This document shows, one piece after another, positions 44,516-53,218 of a DNA stretch of 53,289 nucleotides. The stretch spans positions 1 to 53,289 of the forward strand of contig JAGGAB010000038.1 of the NCBI GenBank assembly GCA_017889705.1, given 5' to 3'. Under the pieces are notes generated by a model. It was given only the letters and a program-made list of their open reading frames with translations, made no database searches and was not told the DNA's origin. This DNA is from Bacillota bacterium. GTDB lineage: Bacteria; Bacillota; Negativicutes; Sporomusales; Sporomusaceae. The translations under genes were made by a program, and so were the position numbers. The first letter of the stretch is position 1, and every line of letters begins with the position of its first letter.

Positions 44516-46546
44516 ATGAAAATTAAGAGTATCCAAACCCGGTTATTAGTGTTCTTATTACCGCTCATACTGATTGTATCAAGTGCGCTGGCCGGAGCAG
44601 GTTATTACCTGTCCGCACAATATCTGAGTAAAAGTGTTGAGGAAACAGCCCGGGCAGTAGGAATGGATTACGCCAATCGCATTCAGGGCGATATTGAAGT
44701 TATGATGACCCAACTGGAGGATTTAGCCAGCATCCAGCGTGTGCGCTCAGGTGCTGATAAAGCCCAGATTGTTACCGCTTTGGCTGAAGCGCATCAACGC
44801 ATAGCAAAATTTGATGCTATTGTTTTTGTCAGCCCGGACGGGGCAGGCGTTAATAACGCTGGAGGAACCGCTGCATATGGGGACCGCGATTACTTCAAGA
44901 AAGTTATTGCTACTAAAAAATCCGTTGTTTCTGATCCGCTGATTTCCAAATCAACAGGAAAATTGTCGGTGGTACTGGCTGTGCCGGTAGCCGATAACGG
45001 ACGTCTGACAGGGGTGCTTGTAGGAACCTTTTCATTAGAAAGAATCGATAAAATGGTCAGCACCATAAAATTCTTAGATACCGGTTATGGACACCTGTCA
45101 GATGATTCTGGTAATGTTGTCGCTCATCCCAAACATCCCGAATATGTGAATAAACTCAATCTCAATGAGAAGAAAGTAAATCCTGAGCTTGGTGCTAAGG
45201 TCACTGAACTTGATGATAATCTGATTAACCTGTTTAAAACAGCAGCGCAAGAAGGAAAACAGACGCGCCATGTATATAAAGGTCTTGACGGTGTGCAGAG
45301 CGTTGCCGTATCTACGCCGATTGACCTATCTAATAACCGCTGGGTTATGATGGTGGAAGCACCGGAAGCTGAGGCCACCAAGGTACTTGGTAGTTTGGCA
45401 CAGGCCATGTTGATTATCTCGATAATATGCTTACTGCTTGCCGGTGGTGCTATTGTCTTCATCGCCAAGTTGTTTGCCAAACCCATCTCGCTGCTGCGGG
45501 ATGAATGCCAATTGTTAGCGCAGGGCGATCTGCGCGACAAGGGAAATCAAATTACCTCTGAGGATGAAATTGGTCAACTCCAAGCCGGTTTCCAGGAAAT
45601 GAGACGCAACCTGCGTGAGCTTACCTCCAAAATGTTGTCGCAATCCGAACAAGTTGCAGCCTCCAGTGAAGAACTTACTGCCAGCGCTGAACAGTCGGCG
45701 CAGGCGGCCAATCAGGTAGCTATCTCGATTACTGAAGTTGCCCAGGGGACAGCCCAGCAAATTCATGCAGTTGAGCAAACCATGTCGGTGGTTGAACAAA
45801 TTTCGGCAGCTATTCAGCAGACAGCCGCTACCTCTAATGAAGTTGCAAGCATGGCAATGGACACAACCCAGGCGGTTAAAGGCGGTCAGCAAGCCGTAAA
45901 TAAAGCCGTTCAGCAGATGGATAATGTAGGTAAAGGTTCGGCTGAATTGCAGGTAACTGTAGAAAAATTAGCCGACAGTTCCAAGAAAATCGGGCAAATC
46001 GTTAGCGTTATCAGCGGAATTGCCGGTCAAACCAATCTCTTGGCACTCAATGCTGCGATTGAAGCAGCCCGGGCCGGTGAGGCCGGCCGTGGTTTTGCCG
46101 TAGTTGCCGAAGAAGTAAGAAAATTGGCCGAACAATCTGCAACCGCCGCTACCGAAATTACTACACTGGTTACTGACAATACCAATAGCATTGACAACGC
46201 AGTTGCCGTTATGAACTCCAGCACCGAAAACATTAAAGTAGGAATCGAAGTAGTAAATGGCGCAGGACAAGCTTTTGATGCTATTGCCCAACAAATCCAC
46301 ACCATGGCTGAGCAGGTAAAAGAAATTTCGGCAGCGACCCAAGAAGTTGCGGTTGGCAGCCAGCGTATTGTGGAAGCTATCAAAAACATTGAAGAAACCT
46401 CCAAAGATGCGGCTGCTCAAGCCCAGACCGTTTCGGCAGCAACCGAAGAACAATCGGCTTCTATGGAGGAGATTGCTTCTTCCAGCCAGGGTATGGCTAA
46501 ACTGGCAACCGAAATGCAAATGTCAGTCAGTGCCTTCAAAATCTAA
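44516..46546 (+). CDS. Methyl-accepting chemotaxis protein with Cache sensor
   Basis: A 676-residue transmembrane receptor: TM1 ~residues 12-33, extracytoplasmic double-Cache domain (~35-295; [33 protein letters not shown]), TM2 ~298-320, HAMP (~321-375) and a long coiled-coil signalling domain with the hairpin tip [20 protein letters not shown]. dCache receptors often bind amino acids or small organic acids. AGAGGAGC precedes the ATG. Downstream of a sigma-54 promoter with a receiver protein. The C-terminus lacks a CheR-docking pentapeptide that I can recognise. Confidence 0.93.
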   Translation: MKIKSIQTRLLVFLLPLILIVSSALAGAGYYLSAQYLSKSVEETARAVGMDYANRIQGDIEVMMTQLEDLASIQRVRSGADKAQIVTALAEAHQRIAKFDAIVFVSPDGAGVNNAGGTAAYGDRDYFKKVIATKKSVVSDPLISKSTGKLSVVLAVPVADNGRLTGVLVGTFSLERIDKMVSTIKFLDTGYGHLSDDSGNVVAHPKHPEYVNKLNLNEKKVNPELGAKVTELDDNLINLFKTAAQEGKQTRHVYKGLDGVQSVAVSTPIDLSNNRWVMMVEAPEAEATKVLGSLAQAMLIISIICLLLAGGAIVFIAKLFAKPISLLRDECQLLAQGDLRDKGNQITSEDEIGQLQAGFQEMRRNLRELTSKMLSQSEQVAASSEELTASAEQSAQAANQVAISITEVAQGTAQQIHAVEQTMSVVEQISAAIQQTAATSNEVASMAMDTTQAVKGGQQAVNKAVQQMDNVGKGSAELQVTVEKLADSSKKIGQIVSVISGIAGQTNLLALNAAIEAARAGEAGRGFAVVAEEVRKLAEQSATAATEITTLVTDNTNSIDNAVAVMNSSTENIKVGIEVVNGAGQAFDAIAQQIHTMAEQVKEISAATQEVAVGSQRIVEAIKNIEETSKDAAAQAQTVSAATEEQSASMEEIASSSQGMAKLATEMQMSVSAFKI

Positions 46547-46652
46547 GCAGTTTCCGGATACTATCCATTCAATTCACAGCAAAGCCTATGCGGCAAGCCT
46601 GATCTAAGCATATGTTGCCAAAATAAAATACTGCAAACAGTAATTGACAGAG

Positions 46653-46689
46653 AAATTGACCGTGGCCCGGAATGGGTTGCGGTCAATTT
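46653..46689 (+). terminator. Terminator of the receptor operon
   Basis: Stem AAATTGACCG / CGGTCAATTT followed by ATTT, 106 bp after the receptor stop codon. Confidence 0.65.
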
Positions 46690-46693
46690 ATTT

Positions 46694-46780
46694 CCCTGAC
46701 AGAAAGTCTTAAAAGCAGGATAAGGGCGACATCGACTTGTGCATTCGCTGAAAGCTCGGCGCAAGCCGTGTTTTCTTTAT
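46694..46780 (+). repeat. Dispersed two-hairpin repeat, copy 2
   Basis: Same element as 5240-5332, beginning CCCTGACAG and ending GTGTTTTCTTTAT. The first hairpin has lost its second arm (about 8 bases deleted), while the second hairpin is kept (CGACTTGTGC / GCGCAAGCCG). It starts five bases after the receptor terminator stem. Confidence 0.82.
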
Positions 46781-46895
46781 AGTACAATATGTTATGGAAA
46801 TGTTATCGGATTGTTAACTAATTGATATGAGAGTCAGTGATATTTTGCGCGGGAGGGAGTTTTTTCATTGAAAAACAGGTTTTTTCAAAGAATAT

Positions 46896-46924
46896 TCGAC
46901 AAATCGCTGGATTTTTGCTATTAT
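46896..46924 (+). promoter_or_regulatory. Probable vegetative promoter of the polyamine genes
   Basis: TCGACA (46896-46901), 17-bp spacer, TATTAT (46919-46924). It would give an untranslated leader of about 210 bases before nspC. Confidence 0.5.
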
Positions 46925-47008
46925 TAATGATATAGAAAAAATAAAGTCTTTTTTCTTTGCATTTTGCAGTAACAAGAGCGTACTCATGCTGCTGCTTTGG
47001 TCGTTGTA

Positions 47009-47099
47009 AATCCGTAGCCGGATTGGCAGGGTCAAGGCGGCTTATTTGCGGTTCCTCACAGAAGAATTTGTTGGCGTGAAGCCAAAGAAGGCTGCCGCC
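47009..47099 (+). other. Structured 5' leader of the polyamine operon
   Basis: AATCC/GGATT hairpin (47009-47024), then GGCGGC (47036-47041) paired with GCCGCC (47094-47099) enclosing a TTGGC-GTGAA-GCCAA hairpin (47071-47085). The fold ends about 30 bases before the nspC ribosome site. I do not recognise it as a known riboswitch class. Confidence 0.4.
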
Positions 47100-47143
47100 A
47101 GGCAAACCAGTCACAATAATTTTGGAAACAGGAGCTTTATGAA

Positions 47144-48247
47144 ATGACAATTTCTACCCCTTATTACCTGATCGACGAGCAGAAGCTGCTGCGGAATTTA
47201 GAAATTATTAAGCAGGTGCGAGAACTTTCCGGGGCTAAATCGGTGCTAGCACTCAAGTGCTTTTCCACCTGGAGTGTTTTTGAACTGATGAAACAATATA
47301 TGGATGGCACGACATCAAGTTCGTTGTTTGAAGCCCGCCTGGGATATGATAAGTTTGGCAAGGAAACCCATGCCTATTGTGTAGGGTATTCAGATGAAGA
47401 TGTTGCGGCTGTTTCGCAGTTTGCTGACAAAATCATTTTTAATTCGATCTCCCAGCTTGACAGACATTATGAGCAGGTCAAATCTGCTAAACTTGGACTT
47501 AGGGTTAATCCGGGAATGAGTTATTCCCATTTTGACTTGGCGGATCCGGCGCGCAAGCATTCGCGGCTGGGGGTTGTGAATAAAACTGAACTGGCAAAAC
47601 AGCTGCCGCGGGTTAGCGGTTTTCTGTTTCACTATAACTGTGAAAATGATGATTTTGACGGTTTTGCCAAGCAGCTTGACAACCTTGGTGACAACTATGG
47701 GGATATGCTGAAACAATTACAGTGGATAAGCCTGGGTGGTGGCATATATTTTACCAAAGAGGGTTATCCTGTAGAAAAGTTCAGTAAAAAGCTTGCGGAC
47801 TTTGCCCGAACCTATGATGTCCAGATTTATCTGGAACCGGGGGAAAGCGCCATTACCGGCTGTGCTGAATTGGTTACCAGTGTGGTTGATATTGTGCACA
47901 ATGAAGTTGATATTGCCATTGTTGATGCTTCGGTGGAAGCCCATATGCTGGATTTATTAATATACCGGCTGGCGGCGAAAGTTGACACAGATTCGGCAAG
48001 TGTGCATACCTACACCGTAGCCGGACGTTCCTGCCTGGCAGGCGATGTGTTTGGCACCTTCAAGTTTCCAAGCAAACTTGAAATTGGCAGTGAAGTCCGG
48101 TTTGCCGATGCTGCCGGTTATACTATGGTAAAAAAGAACTGGTTCAACGGCCTGCAGATGCCGGCTATTGTGGTACGCAGGCTTGATGGGCAACTTGAGG
48201 TTGTTCGTAAATTCGGGTATGAAGATTTTGTAAAAAATCTATCTTAA
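47144..48247 (+). CDS. nspC: Carboxynorspermidine/carboxyspermidine decarboxylase
   Basis: A 367-residue PLP enzyme of the alanine-racemase-fold decarboxylase family, last step of the alternative spermidine route. The PLP lysine is Lys38 in VLALKCFSTW; the phosphate-binding SLGGGIYF, FHYNCEN and LEPGESA motifs are conserved, and EAHMLDLL carries substrate residues. ACAGGAGC precedes the ATG. The dehydrogenase partner follows after 30 bp. Confidence 0.92.
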   Translation: MTISTPYYLIDEQKLLRNLEIIKQVRELSGAKSVLALKCFSTWSVFELMKQYMDGTTSSSLFEARLGYDKFGKETHAYCVGYSDEDVAAVSQFADKIIFNSISQLDRHYEQVKSAKLGLRVNPGMSYSHFDLADPARKHSRLGVVNKTELAKQLPRVSGFLFHYNCENDDFDGFAKQLDNLGDNYGDMLKQLQWISLGGGIYFTKEGYPVEKFSKKLADFARTYDVQIYLEPGESAITGCAELVTSVVDIVHNEVDIAIVDASVEAHMLDLLIYRLAAKVDTDSASVHTYTVAGRSCLAGDVFGTFKFPSKLEIGSEVRFADAAGYTMVKKNWFNGLQMPAIVVRRLDGQLEVVRKFGYEDFVKNLS

Positions 48248-48277
48248 TATACCAATTCACGGGTAGAGGAGAAGGAA

Positions 48278-49537
48278 ATGAGAAAAAACGTTCTAATTGT
48301 AGGTGCTGGTGGCGTGGGTCATGTAGTTGCCCATAAATGTGCAATGAACAATGATATTTTGGGTGATATCTGCATTGCTTCACGTACCCAGCAAAAATGT
48401 GATGAAATTATTGAGAGTGTATTACGCAAGAACCACCTGAAGGATGCAACGAAAAAACTGTATTCGCGTACTGTGGATGCCCTGGATGTTCCGGCCTTGG
48501 CTGCCTTAATCAAAGATACCAAATCCGAAATCGTTATTAATGTCGGTCAGGCTTATGTCAACATGTCGGTTTTGGAAGCTTGTATTGAAACTGGCGCAGT
48601 GTACATGGATACCGCTATTCATGAAGATCCGGCTAAGGTTTGTGAAAATCCGCCCTGGTATGGCAATTACGAATGGAAACGTAAAGAACGCTGTGAGGAA
48701 AAGGGCATTACTGCAATCTTGGGAATCGGTTTTGATCCTGGGGTTGTTAATGCTTGGTGTGCGCTGGCGCAACAGGACTATTTTGATAAAATTGATACCA
48801 TCGACATTCTCGATGTAAATGCCGGCAGCCATGGCAAATATTTTGCCACTAACTTTGACCCTGAAATTAATTTTCGCGAATTTAGAAAAGTGTGGACTTG
48901 GATTGAACGCAAGTGGGTGTTGCAAAAAGTACATTCCATAAGAGTTGATTATGATTTCCCGGTGGTGGGAAGCTGTCCGGTATACCTGACAGGCCATGAT
49001 GAACTGCACTCACTTTCGAAAAATATAGATGCTAATTCCATTCGTTTTTGGATGGGTTTTGGCGACCATTATCTTAATGTGTTTTCGGTTTTGACCAACC
49101 TCGGGTTGACGTCCGAAAAACCGATTAAAATAGCAGACGGTATGGAAATCGCACCTCTTAAAGTATTGAAGGCACTCTTGCCTGATCCTTCCTCCTTAGC
49201 ACCCAACTATGTCGGTAAAACTTGTATTGGTAACTTTATCAAAGGAACCAAAGATAATAAACCCCGTGAAATCTTCATTTACAATGTATGCGATCATGCA
49301 GAATGTTACCAGGAAGTGGAGGCGCAGGCCATCAGCTATACCGCCGGTGTGCCGCCGGTCGCGGCTGCCATTTTAGTTGCCAAAGGCGACTGGGACGTTA
49401 AGCATATGGTGAACGTCGAAGAGCTTGATCCCAAGCCGTTCATCGCTTTGTTGGACAAAATGGGTCTGCCAACCGAAGTGATAGAAAAACCGGTCGCTTT
49501 TGAAGCGCCGGTGATTGAATCCCTGGAATCCATTTAA
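48278..49537 (+). CDS. Carboxynorspermidine/carboxyspermidine dehydrogenase
   Basis: A 419-residue saccharopine-dehydrogenase-like enzyme (CANSDH/CASDH). The N-terminal Rossmann motif is VLIVGAGGVGHVVAHKC; LGIGFDPGVVNAWCA and YTAGVPPVAAAILVA are typical. It condenses aspartate semialdehyde with putrescine or diaminopropane to the carboxy-triamine that NspC decarboxylates. GAGGAGAAGG precedes the ATG. Which diamine is used cannot be read here. Confidence 0.92.
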   Translation: MRKNVLIVGAGGVGHVVAHKCAMNNDILGDICIASRTQQKCDEIIESVLRKNHLKDATKKLYSRTVDALDVPALAALIKDTKSEIVINVGQAYVNMSVLEACIETGAVYMDTAIHEDPAKVCENPPWYGNYEWKRKERCEEKGITAILGIGFDPGVVNAWCALAQQDYFDKIDTIDILDVNAGSHGKYFATNFDPEINFREFRKVWTWIERKWVLQKVHSIRVDYDFPVVGSCPVYLTGHDELHSLSKNIDANSIRFWMGFGDHYLNVFSVLTNLGLTSEKPIKIADGMEIAPLKVLKALLPDPSSLAPNYVGKTCIGNFIKGTKDNKPREIFIYNVCDHAECYQEVEAQAISYTAGVPPVAAAILVAKGDWDVKHMVNVEELDPKPFIALLDKMGLPTEVIEKPVAFEAPVIESLESI

Positions 49538-49550
49538 ATAAAAAAAGTAG

Positions 49551-49594
49551 AAAGCTCCTGTTGTTACCCTGACGGGTAATAACAGGAGCTTTTG
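49551..49594. terminator. Bidirectional terminator
   Basis: Stem AAAGCTCCTGTTGTTACCC / GGGTAATAACAGGAGCTTT with A- and T-rich flanks, between the convergent polyamine and AIM24-like genes. Confidence 0.85.
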
Positions 49595-49602
49595 ATTTGG
49601 CT

Positions 49603-50442
49603 TTAGTTATCGTCATCGCCGTCCAGCAAACTGCCCAGGCCGCCAAGCAAGGTGCCGCCCAGCACAGTTTTGCCAATTACGCTGCCTTCCTCCTTGGAGC
49701 CGCCCTGTCTGGGGGCGGCAGCCAGCATCCGGCCGGCCAAACGCGAGAAGGGTAACGATTGCAGCCAGATCTTGCCGGGACCGCGCAGTACCGCAAAGAA
49801 CAGACCTTCGCCGCCAAACAAAGCGGTTTTGACATTGCCGGCCTGTTGGATTTCAAACTCTACACTGGGTTCATAGGCTACTACGCAGCCTGTATCTACA
49901 TGCAGCACCTCGCCAGGCTGGAGCTGCCGTTCAACAATAGTGCCGCCGGCATGCATAAAGGCCCAGCCGTCACCTTCAAGCTTTTGCATAATAAAGCCCT
50001 CGCCACCAAACAAACCAGTCAAAATCTTGCGTTGCAGGTGTATACCAACAGATACGCCTTTGGCAGCGCATAAAAAGCTGTCTTTTTGACAAATCAGTGT
50101 GCCGCCCACATCGGGCAAGTGAATAGGAATGATATTTCCCGGATAAGGTGCGCCGAAAGCGATCTTGGCTTTGGCGCTGCCGTTATTGGTGAATACTGTC
50201 ATAAACAGGCTTTCGCCGGTGATCAGACGTTTGCCGGCACCCATTAGTTTACCCAGGAAACCGCCTTGATTGCTTTTGGCCGAGCCATCGCCAAAGATGG
50301 TATCCATATCAATGGTACTGTCTTTGTACATCATGGCTCCAGCTTCAGCAATAATGCTTTCGCCGGGATCAAGTTCTATTTCTGTAAATTGCATTTCTGT
50401 GCCAAAAATTTTGTATTCGATTTGATCAGCATACCCACTCAT
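49603..50442 (-). CDS. TIGR00266/AIM24-family protein
   Basis: A 279-residue beta-rich protein of the TIGR00266/AIM24 family (double-stranded beta-helix): EYKIFGTEMQFTEIELDPGESIIAEAGAMM at the start, repeated GLFGGEGFI / ALFGGEGLFF segments, and a glycine-rich hydrophobic end (VLGGTLLGGLGSLL) followed by DGDDDN. Function is unknown; some members are linked to membrane or stress processes. ATG 50442 follows GAGGTGG; the ORF's earlier GTG overlaps that site. Monocistronic on the minus strand. Confidence 0.82.
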   Translation of the reverse strand: MSGYADQIEYKIFGTEMQFTEIELDPGESIIAEAGAMMYKDSTIDMDTIFGDGSAKSNQGGFLGKLMGAGKRLITGESLFMTVFTNNGSAKAKIAFGAPYPGNIIPIHLPDVGGTLICQKDSFLCAAKGVSVGIHLQRKILTGLFGGEGFIMQKLEGDGWAFMHAGGTIVERQLQPGEVLHVDTGCVVAYEPSVEFEIQQAGNVKTALFGGEGLFFAVLRGPGKIWLQSLPFSRLAGRMLAAAPRQGGSKEEGSVIGKTVLGGTLLGGLGSLLDGDDDN

Positions 50443-50520
50443 CTTTGTAACCACCTCATTATCTTATTTTCTTATGATGGTATATTTTTGAAAAACTATT
50501 TATTATTTCTTTGGAATTGA

Positions 50521-50561
50521 AAAAAATCCTGCCAATTCCAGAAAGTGCACAGGATTTTTTG
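50521..50561 (-). terminator. Terminator of the thioesterase/YitT genes
   Basis: Stem AAAAAATCCTG / CAGGATTTTTT with a 19-base loop, reading T-rich on the minus strand, 36 bp after the thioesterase stop. Confidence 0.75.
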
Positions 50562-50596
50562 GATTTGACCGTAGGTTGTCTATTGTTTGACCAACT

Positions 50597-50998
50597 CTAA
50601 AAAGCTATCTCGGCTTCTTTACGGTAGACCATTCCCTGGAATACCGCAATCAATTCCTCATGGTCATCGTAAATATTCACTTCGTAGTGGCCTAATTTAT
50701 GATTGCACGAGGTTTCCCGTGCTTCAGCATACAAGGTTCCGGCAGTTGCGGCTTTCATATAAGAGATATTGCCGTTAATTCCCATGGCAACACGGCCGTG
50801 CGAATTGGAGGCTACTGCAAAGGCGAAATCAGCCAGAGTAAAAATGGCACCGCCATGCACGGTTTTGACCCCGTTTAAGTGATAAGGCCGGATGGACATT
50901 TTTACTTTGGCATAGCCTTGTTTGGCTTCCAATAATTCCAGACCGGCATGCTTGGCGAACTGATCGTGAGCAGAAAAAAACTGTTTAACTTTTTCCAC
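50597..50998 (-). CDS. PaaI-family hotdog thioesterase
   Basis: A 133-residue hotdog-fold acyl-CoA thioesterase. The active-site region is NGVKTVHGGAIFTLADFAFA (HGG motif with the downstream Asp) and the rest has the PaaI length. Start is GTG 50998, seven bases after AGGAGG; the TTG at 51016 lies before that ribosome site. It follows the YitT-like gene by 36 bp and is probably co-transcribed with it. Acyl substrate unknown. Confidence 0.85.
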   Translation of the reverse strand: MEKVKQFFSAHDQFAKHAGLELLEAKQGYAKVKMSIRPYHLNGVKTVHGGAIFTLADFAFAVASNSHGRVAMGINGNISYMKAATAGTLYAEARETSCNHKLGHYEVNIYDDHEELIAVFQGMVYRKEAEIAF

Positions 50999-51034
50999 AC
51001 TAATACCTCCTAACAATTGAAGAAGCGCAAATGC

Positions 51035-51637
51035 TTAATCGGCTAATTCCGAAGCCGGGACAGCCGTCATGATAGTATTGGCAATGCGACCTTTATAGTA
51101 ACTAATAATAATAGAAATCAGTACAACCGACAATACCGAAAAAACTCCTTTGACAAGTCCCACAGAATATACGCCGGTTAAGACAATGGCAGTGTCCATG
51201 ATGCAACTGGTTTTTCCTGGATCCCAGCCAAACTGGCGCTGCAAATATAACGTCAAAATATTAACACCGCCTAACGATGAGCCATTCCAAAACAGGTAAG
51301 CCAGACCAAAGCCGGCAAATGCACCGCCAAACAGCGCTCCGGCCCAGGCCGGCAATAGTATATCAGGCAGCAATTGATCAACCATAGTCATTAAGGAAAG
51401 TATAATGGCTGCCAATACAGTTGACATAGTAAAATTCCAGCCCATTCGAAAAATCGAGAGAATGTAAAAAGGAAAATTGACTGCCAAAAATACCGGCGCA
51501 AATGGGACTCCAAACAGGTAAGACAAACCTAAGGCTAGGCCGGGTGCACCGCCTGTTACCAAATGTGCATGACGGAGCATTAAAATTCCAATGCTGCAGA
51601 ATAAACAACCAATAAGAATGTGTAAGACTTTTTGCAT
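51035..51637 (-). CDS. YitT-family membrane protein, short form
   Basis: A 200-residue protein with five or six membrane helices (ILIGCLFCSIGILML, TGGAPGLALGLSYLFG, LFGGAFAGFGLAYLFWNGSSLGG). These glycine-rich motifs match the YitT/DUF161 family. Members often have an additional cytoplasmic DUF2179 domain that is absent here. ATG 51637 follows GGAGGAG; the longer upstream frame lacks a ribosome site. Function unknown. Confidence 0.75.
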   Translation of the reverse strand: MQKVLHILIGCLFCSIGILMLRHAHLVTGGAPGLALGLSYLFGVPFAPVFLAVNFPFYILSIFRMGWNFTMSTVLAAIILSLMTMVDQLLPDILLPAWAGALFGGAFAGFGLAYLFWNGSSLGGVNILTLYLQRQFGWDPGKTSCIMDTAIVLTGVYSVGLVKGVFSVLSVVLISIIISYYKGRIANTIMTAVPASELAD

Positions 51638-51737
51638 GCTGACTCCTCCAGAAATACTCTGCAAATTAAAGCTAATGATGCTCATTGTAAAGCATCCAGT
51701 AACTGGAGAGTCAATGTTTTTTGTATTAGGCGTTTAA

Positions 51738-51831
51738 CCCTAACAGAAAGTGTAACTTTCTTAAGGACAGGATAAGGGCAACATCGGCTTTTGCCATCGC
51801 TAAAAGCTCGGCATAAGCCGTGTTTTCTTTA
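51738..51831 (+). repeat. Dispersed two-hairpin repeat, copy 3
   Basis: Full-length copy: CCCTAACAG, hairpin AGAAAGT-GTA-ACTTTCT, CAGGATAAGG linker, second hairpin CGGCTTTTGC / GCATAAGCCG. The base pair at stem position 8 changes C-G (copy 1), T-G (copy 2), T-A (copy 3), so the stem is maintained. The last ~32 bp are inside the 3' end of the merR gene. Confidence 0.85.
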
Positions 51832-52636
51832 CGGGAATTTGTATTTCAGTCAAATGCTTATTTTGGTCATGCGTTATATATTGATTAATGATAGTGCGTT
51901 CAATGGAATCGCCGGTAATTTGGCAGTTGTTTTTGGCGATAAACGCCAGTAACTGATCATAGTAGTTGGCAGAAATACTATGATTACCATGATAGCTGAT
52001 GCAGGCATACAAACCGGCTGCCAGATGTTTGAGCTGAGGTGGTGTCTCACTCATATCTTCCCAGATAATAAATATCGAGTTATATTCGTCAAACTTATGG
52101 CGGCTGAGGTTAGTCTGCGAAACCGTTAACCCTACCTTGCCAATAAACAAGGCCGGTTTGCTGTTAGTGCCTTGGACAAGTTTGCTTAAGGCAATGTCCC
52201 ACTCGGACTCAGAATAAAGAGGTTCATGTAAACTTAGCACCGCCCGTTCCGGGAAATGTTGTAAACAGGGTTGACCGGTCTGACGAGCGGCAGAGCTTTC
52301 GATTTCTTCAATACGTTTGCAAAATTGAGCATTGACGGCTTCTAACTTGTTGATCGTGGCAGCCGTAATGGTTTGCTGCTTTTTTAATAAATCCAGAAAG
52401 CCGGCAATATCGCGTACTTCTAAGTGGTTTTTTATTTCTTTAAGCGGTAGCCCGAGGAGCTTAAGATAGTTAATGGTGTTGAGCTGTTCAAACTGCTCAA
52501 GCGAGTAAAACCGGTAATTGCTGCTAGCCGCAACCTCAATAGGCTTAAACAACCCAATTTCATCATAATACCGCAGCGTTTTAATCGGTATATTGTGCAG
52601 TTTGGACATTTCTCCAATACTAAACCGGTTTTTCAT
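51800..52636 (-). CDS. MerR-family regulator with GyrI-like effector domain
   Basis: A 278-residue BmrR-type regulator: winged helix at residues ~5-70 (FSIGEMSKLHNIPIKTLRYYDEIGLFKP), a dimerising coiled coil (~75-115), then an effector-binding domain (~125-270) of the GyrI/SOUL kind (LYACISYHGNHS). Such proteins bind cationic or hydrophobic drugs. The last ~9 residues (KKTRLMPSF) and the stop codon are encoded by a dispersed repeat, so the natural ending was replaced. Its target gene is not evident nearby. Confidence 0.85.
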   Translation of the reverse strand: MKNRFSIGEMSKLHNIPIKTLRYYDEIGLFKPIEVAASSNYRFYSLEQFEQLNTINYLKLLGLPLKEIKNHLEVRDIAGFLDLLKKQQTITAATINKLEAVNAQFCKRIEEIESSAARQTGQPCLQHFPERAVLSLHEPLYSESEWDIALSKLVQGTNSKPALFIGKVGLTVSQTNLSRHKFDEYNSIFIIWEDMSETPPQLKHLAAGLYACISYHGNHSISANYYDQLLAFIAKNNCQITGDSIERTIINQYITHDQNKHLTEIQIPVKKTRLMPSF

Positions 52637-52710
52637 CGACGATACTCCTGATTTTTTAGTTCCTACCCATAATGATTTCTTGAAAAGAGGCAGGCATTAG
52701 GTGCTTCTCT

Positions 52711-52783
52711 GCGACAATAACTATGTCCTGCCGGAAGAACGGTCAAAGATGCAAGAGAACGGTTAAGGGGCTTTGATTGTCGC
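52711..52783. other. Closed-stem region upstream of the MerR gene
   Basis: GCGACAAT (52711-52718) and ATTGTCGC (52776-52783) are a perfect 8-bp inverted repeat enclosing 57 bases with two direct GAACGGT repeats (52737-52743 and 52757-52763). Could be an operator region or a small structured RNA. Nothing else is seen between 52637 and 52927. Confidence 0.3.
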
Positions 52784-52927
52784 AAACAAAGTCGCAACAA
52801 GTAAAAAGGAAATAAAAGGATTGTGCATTGCTCTGTCGAAAAATAAATATAGAAATAAGTAAATAAATTGAGGCTTAGCTGCTAGTTACTCAACACGGCG
52901 TTGCCGAGAAAAGTAATTAACCTTATT

Positions 52928-53218
52928 ATGTTAATTACTGTGCATTCTCCTGTTGCTCATGTATGGTTTTATCTGTGTACGATAGGTGCGTTACTTGTAT
53001 TGGCGACCTACACTTGGCAATTTCATAAAACTCCCGGCGCAAAACAGCAGGTTTATGTACAACTCAGTAAAGCTGCTTGGCTTGTGTTCCTGGTTATGGC
53101 CGGCATCAGCACCGAATTGCCGGACAAGTTGTTCTGGATTAACCTGCAGTTAATGGCGGCAGCTCTGTCGCCGTACTATTGGTTCGTTTTTGGGACACGT
53201 GGACAGCAGACTGTGTGA
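52928..53218 (+). pseudogene. Truncated histidine-kinase 7TM sensor fragment
   Basis: A 96-residue frame with three hydrophobic helices. AWLVFLVMAGISTELPDKLFWINLQLMAAALSPYYW resembles the N-terminal HisKA_7TM sensor region, in which KLFWIKLQY-like sequence follows the first helices. The frame ends with TGA after WFVFGTRGQQTV, and nothing after it continues the family. No ribosome site is obvious before ATG 52928. Probably a gene remnant; a small stand-alone membrane protein is possible. From 53219 to the window end no gene is seen. Confidence 0.5.

Noticed and set aside
45968..46519. 183-residue minus-strand frame in the chemoreceptor gene
   Set aside because: Antisense of the repetitive coiled-coil coding region; phenylalanine- and glycine-rich, typical of an antisense artefact.
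46818..47150. 110-residue minus-strand frame upstream of nspC
   Set aside because: It overlaps the nspC start, has no ribosome site, reads like non-coding sequence (many rare residues, no domain) and covers the leader structure.
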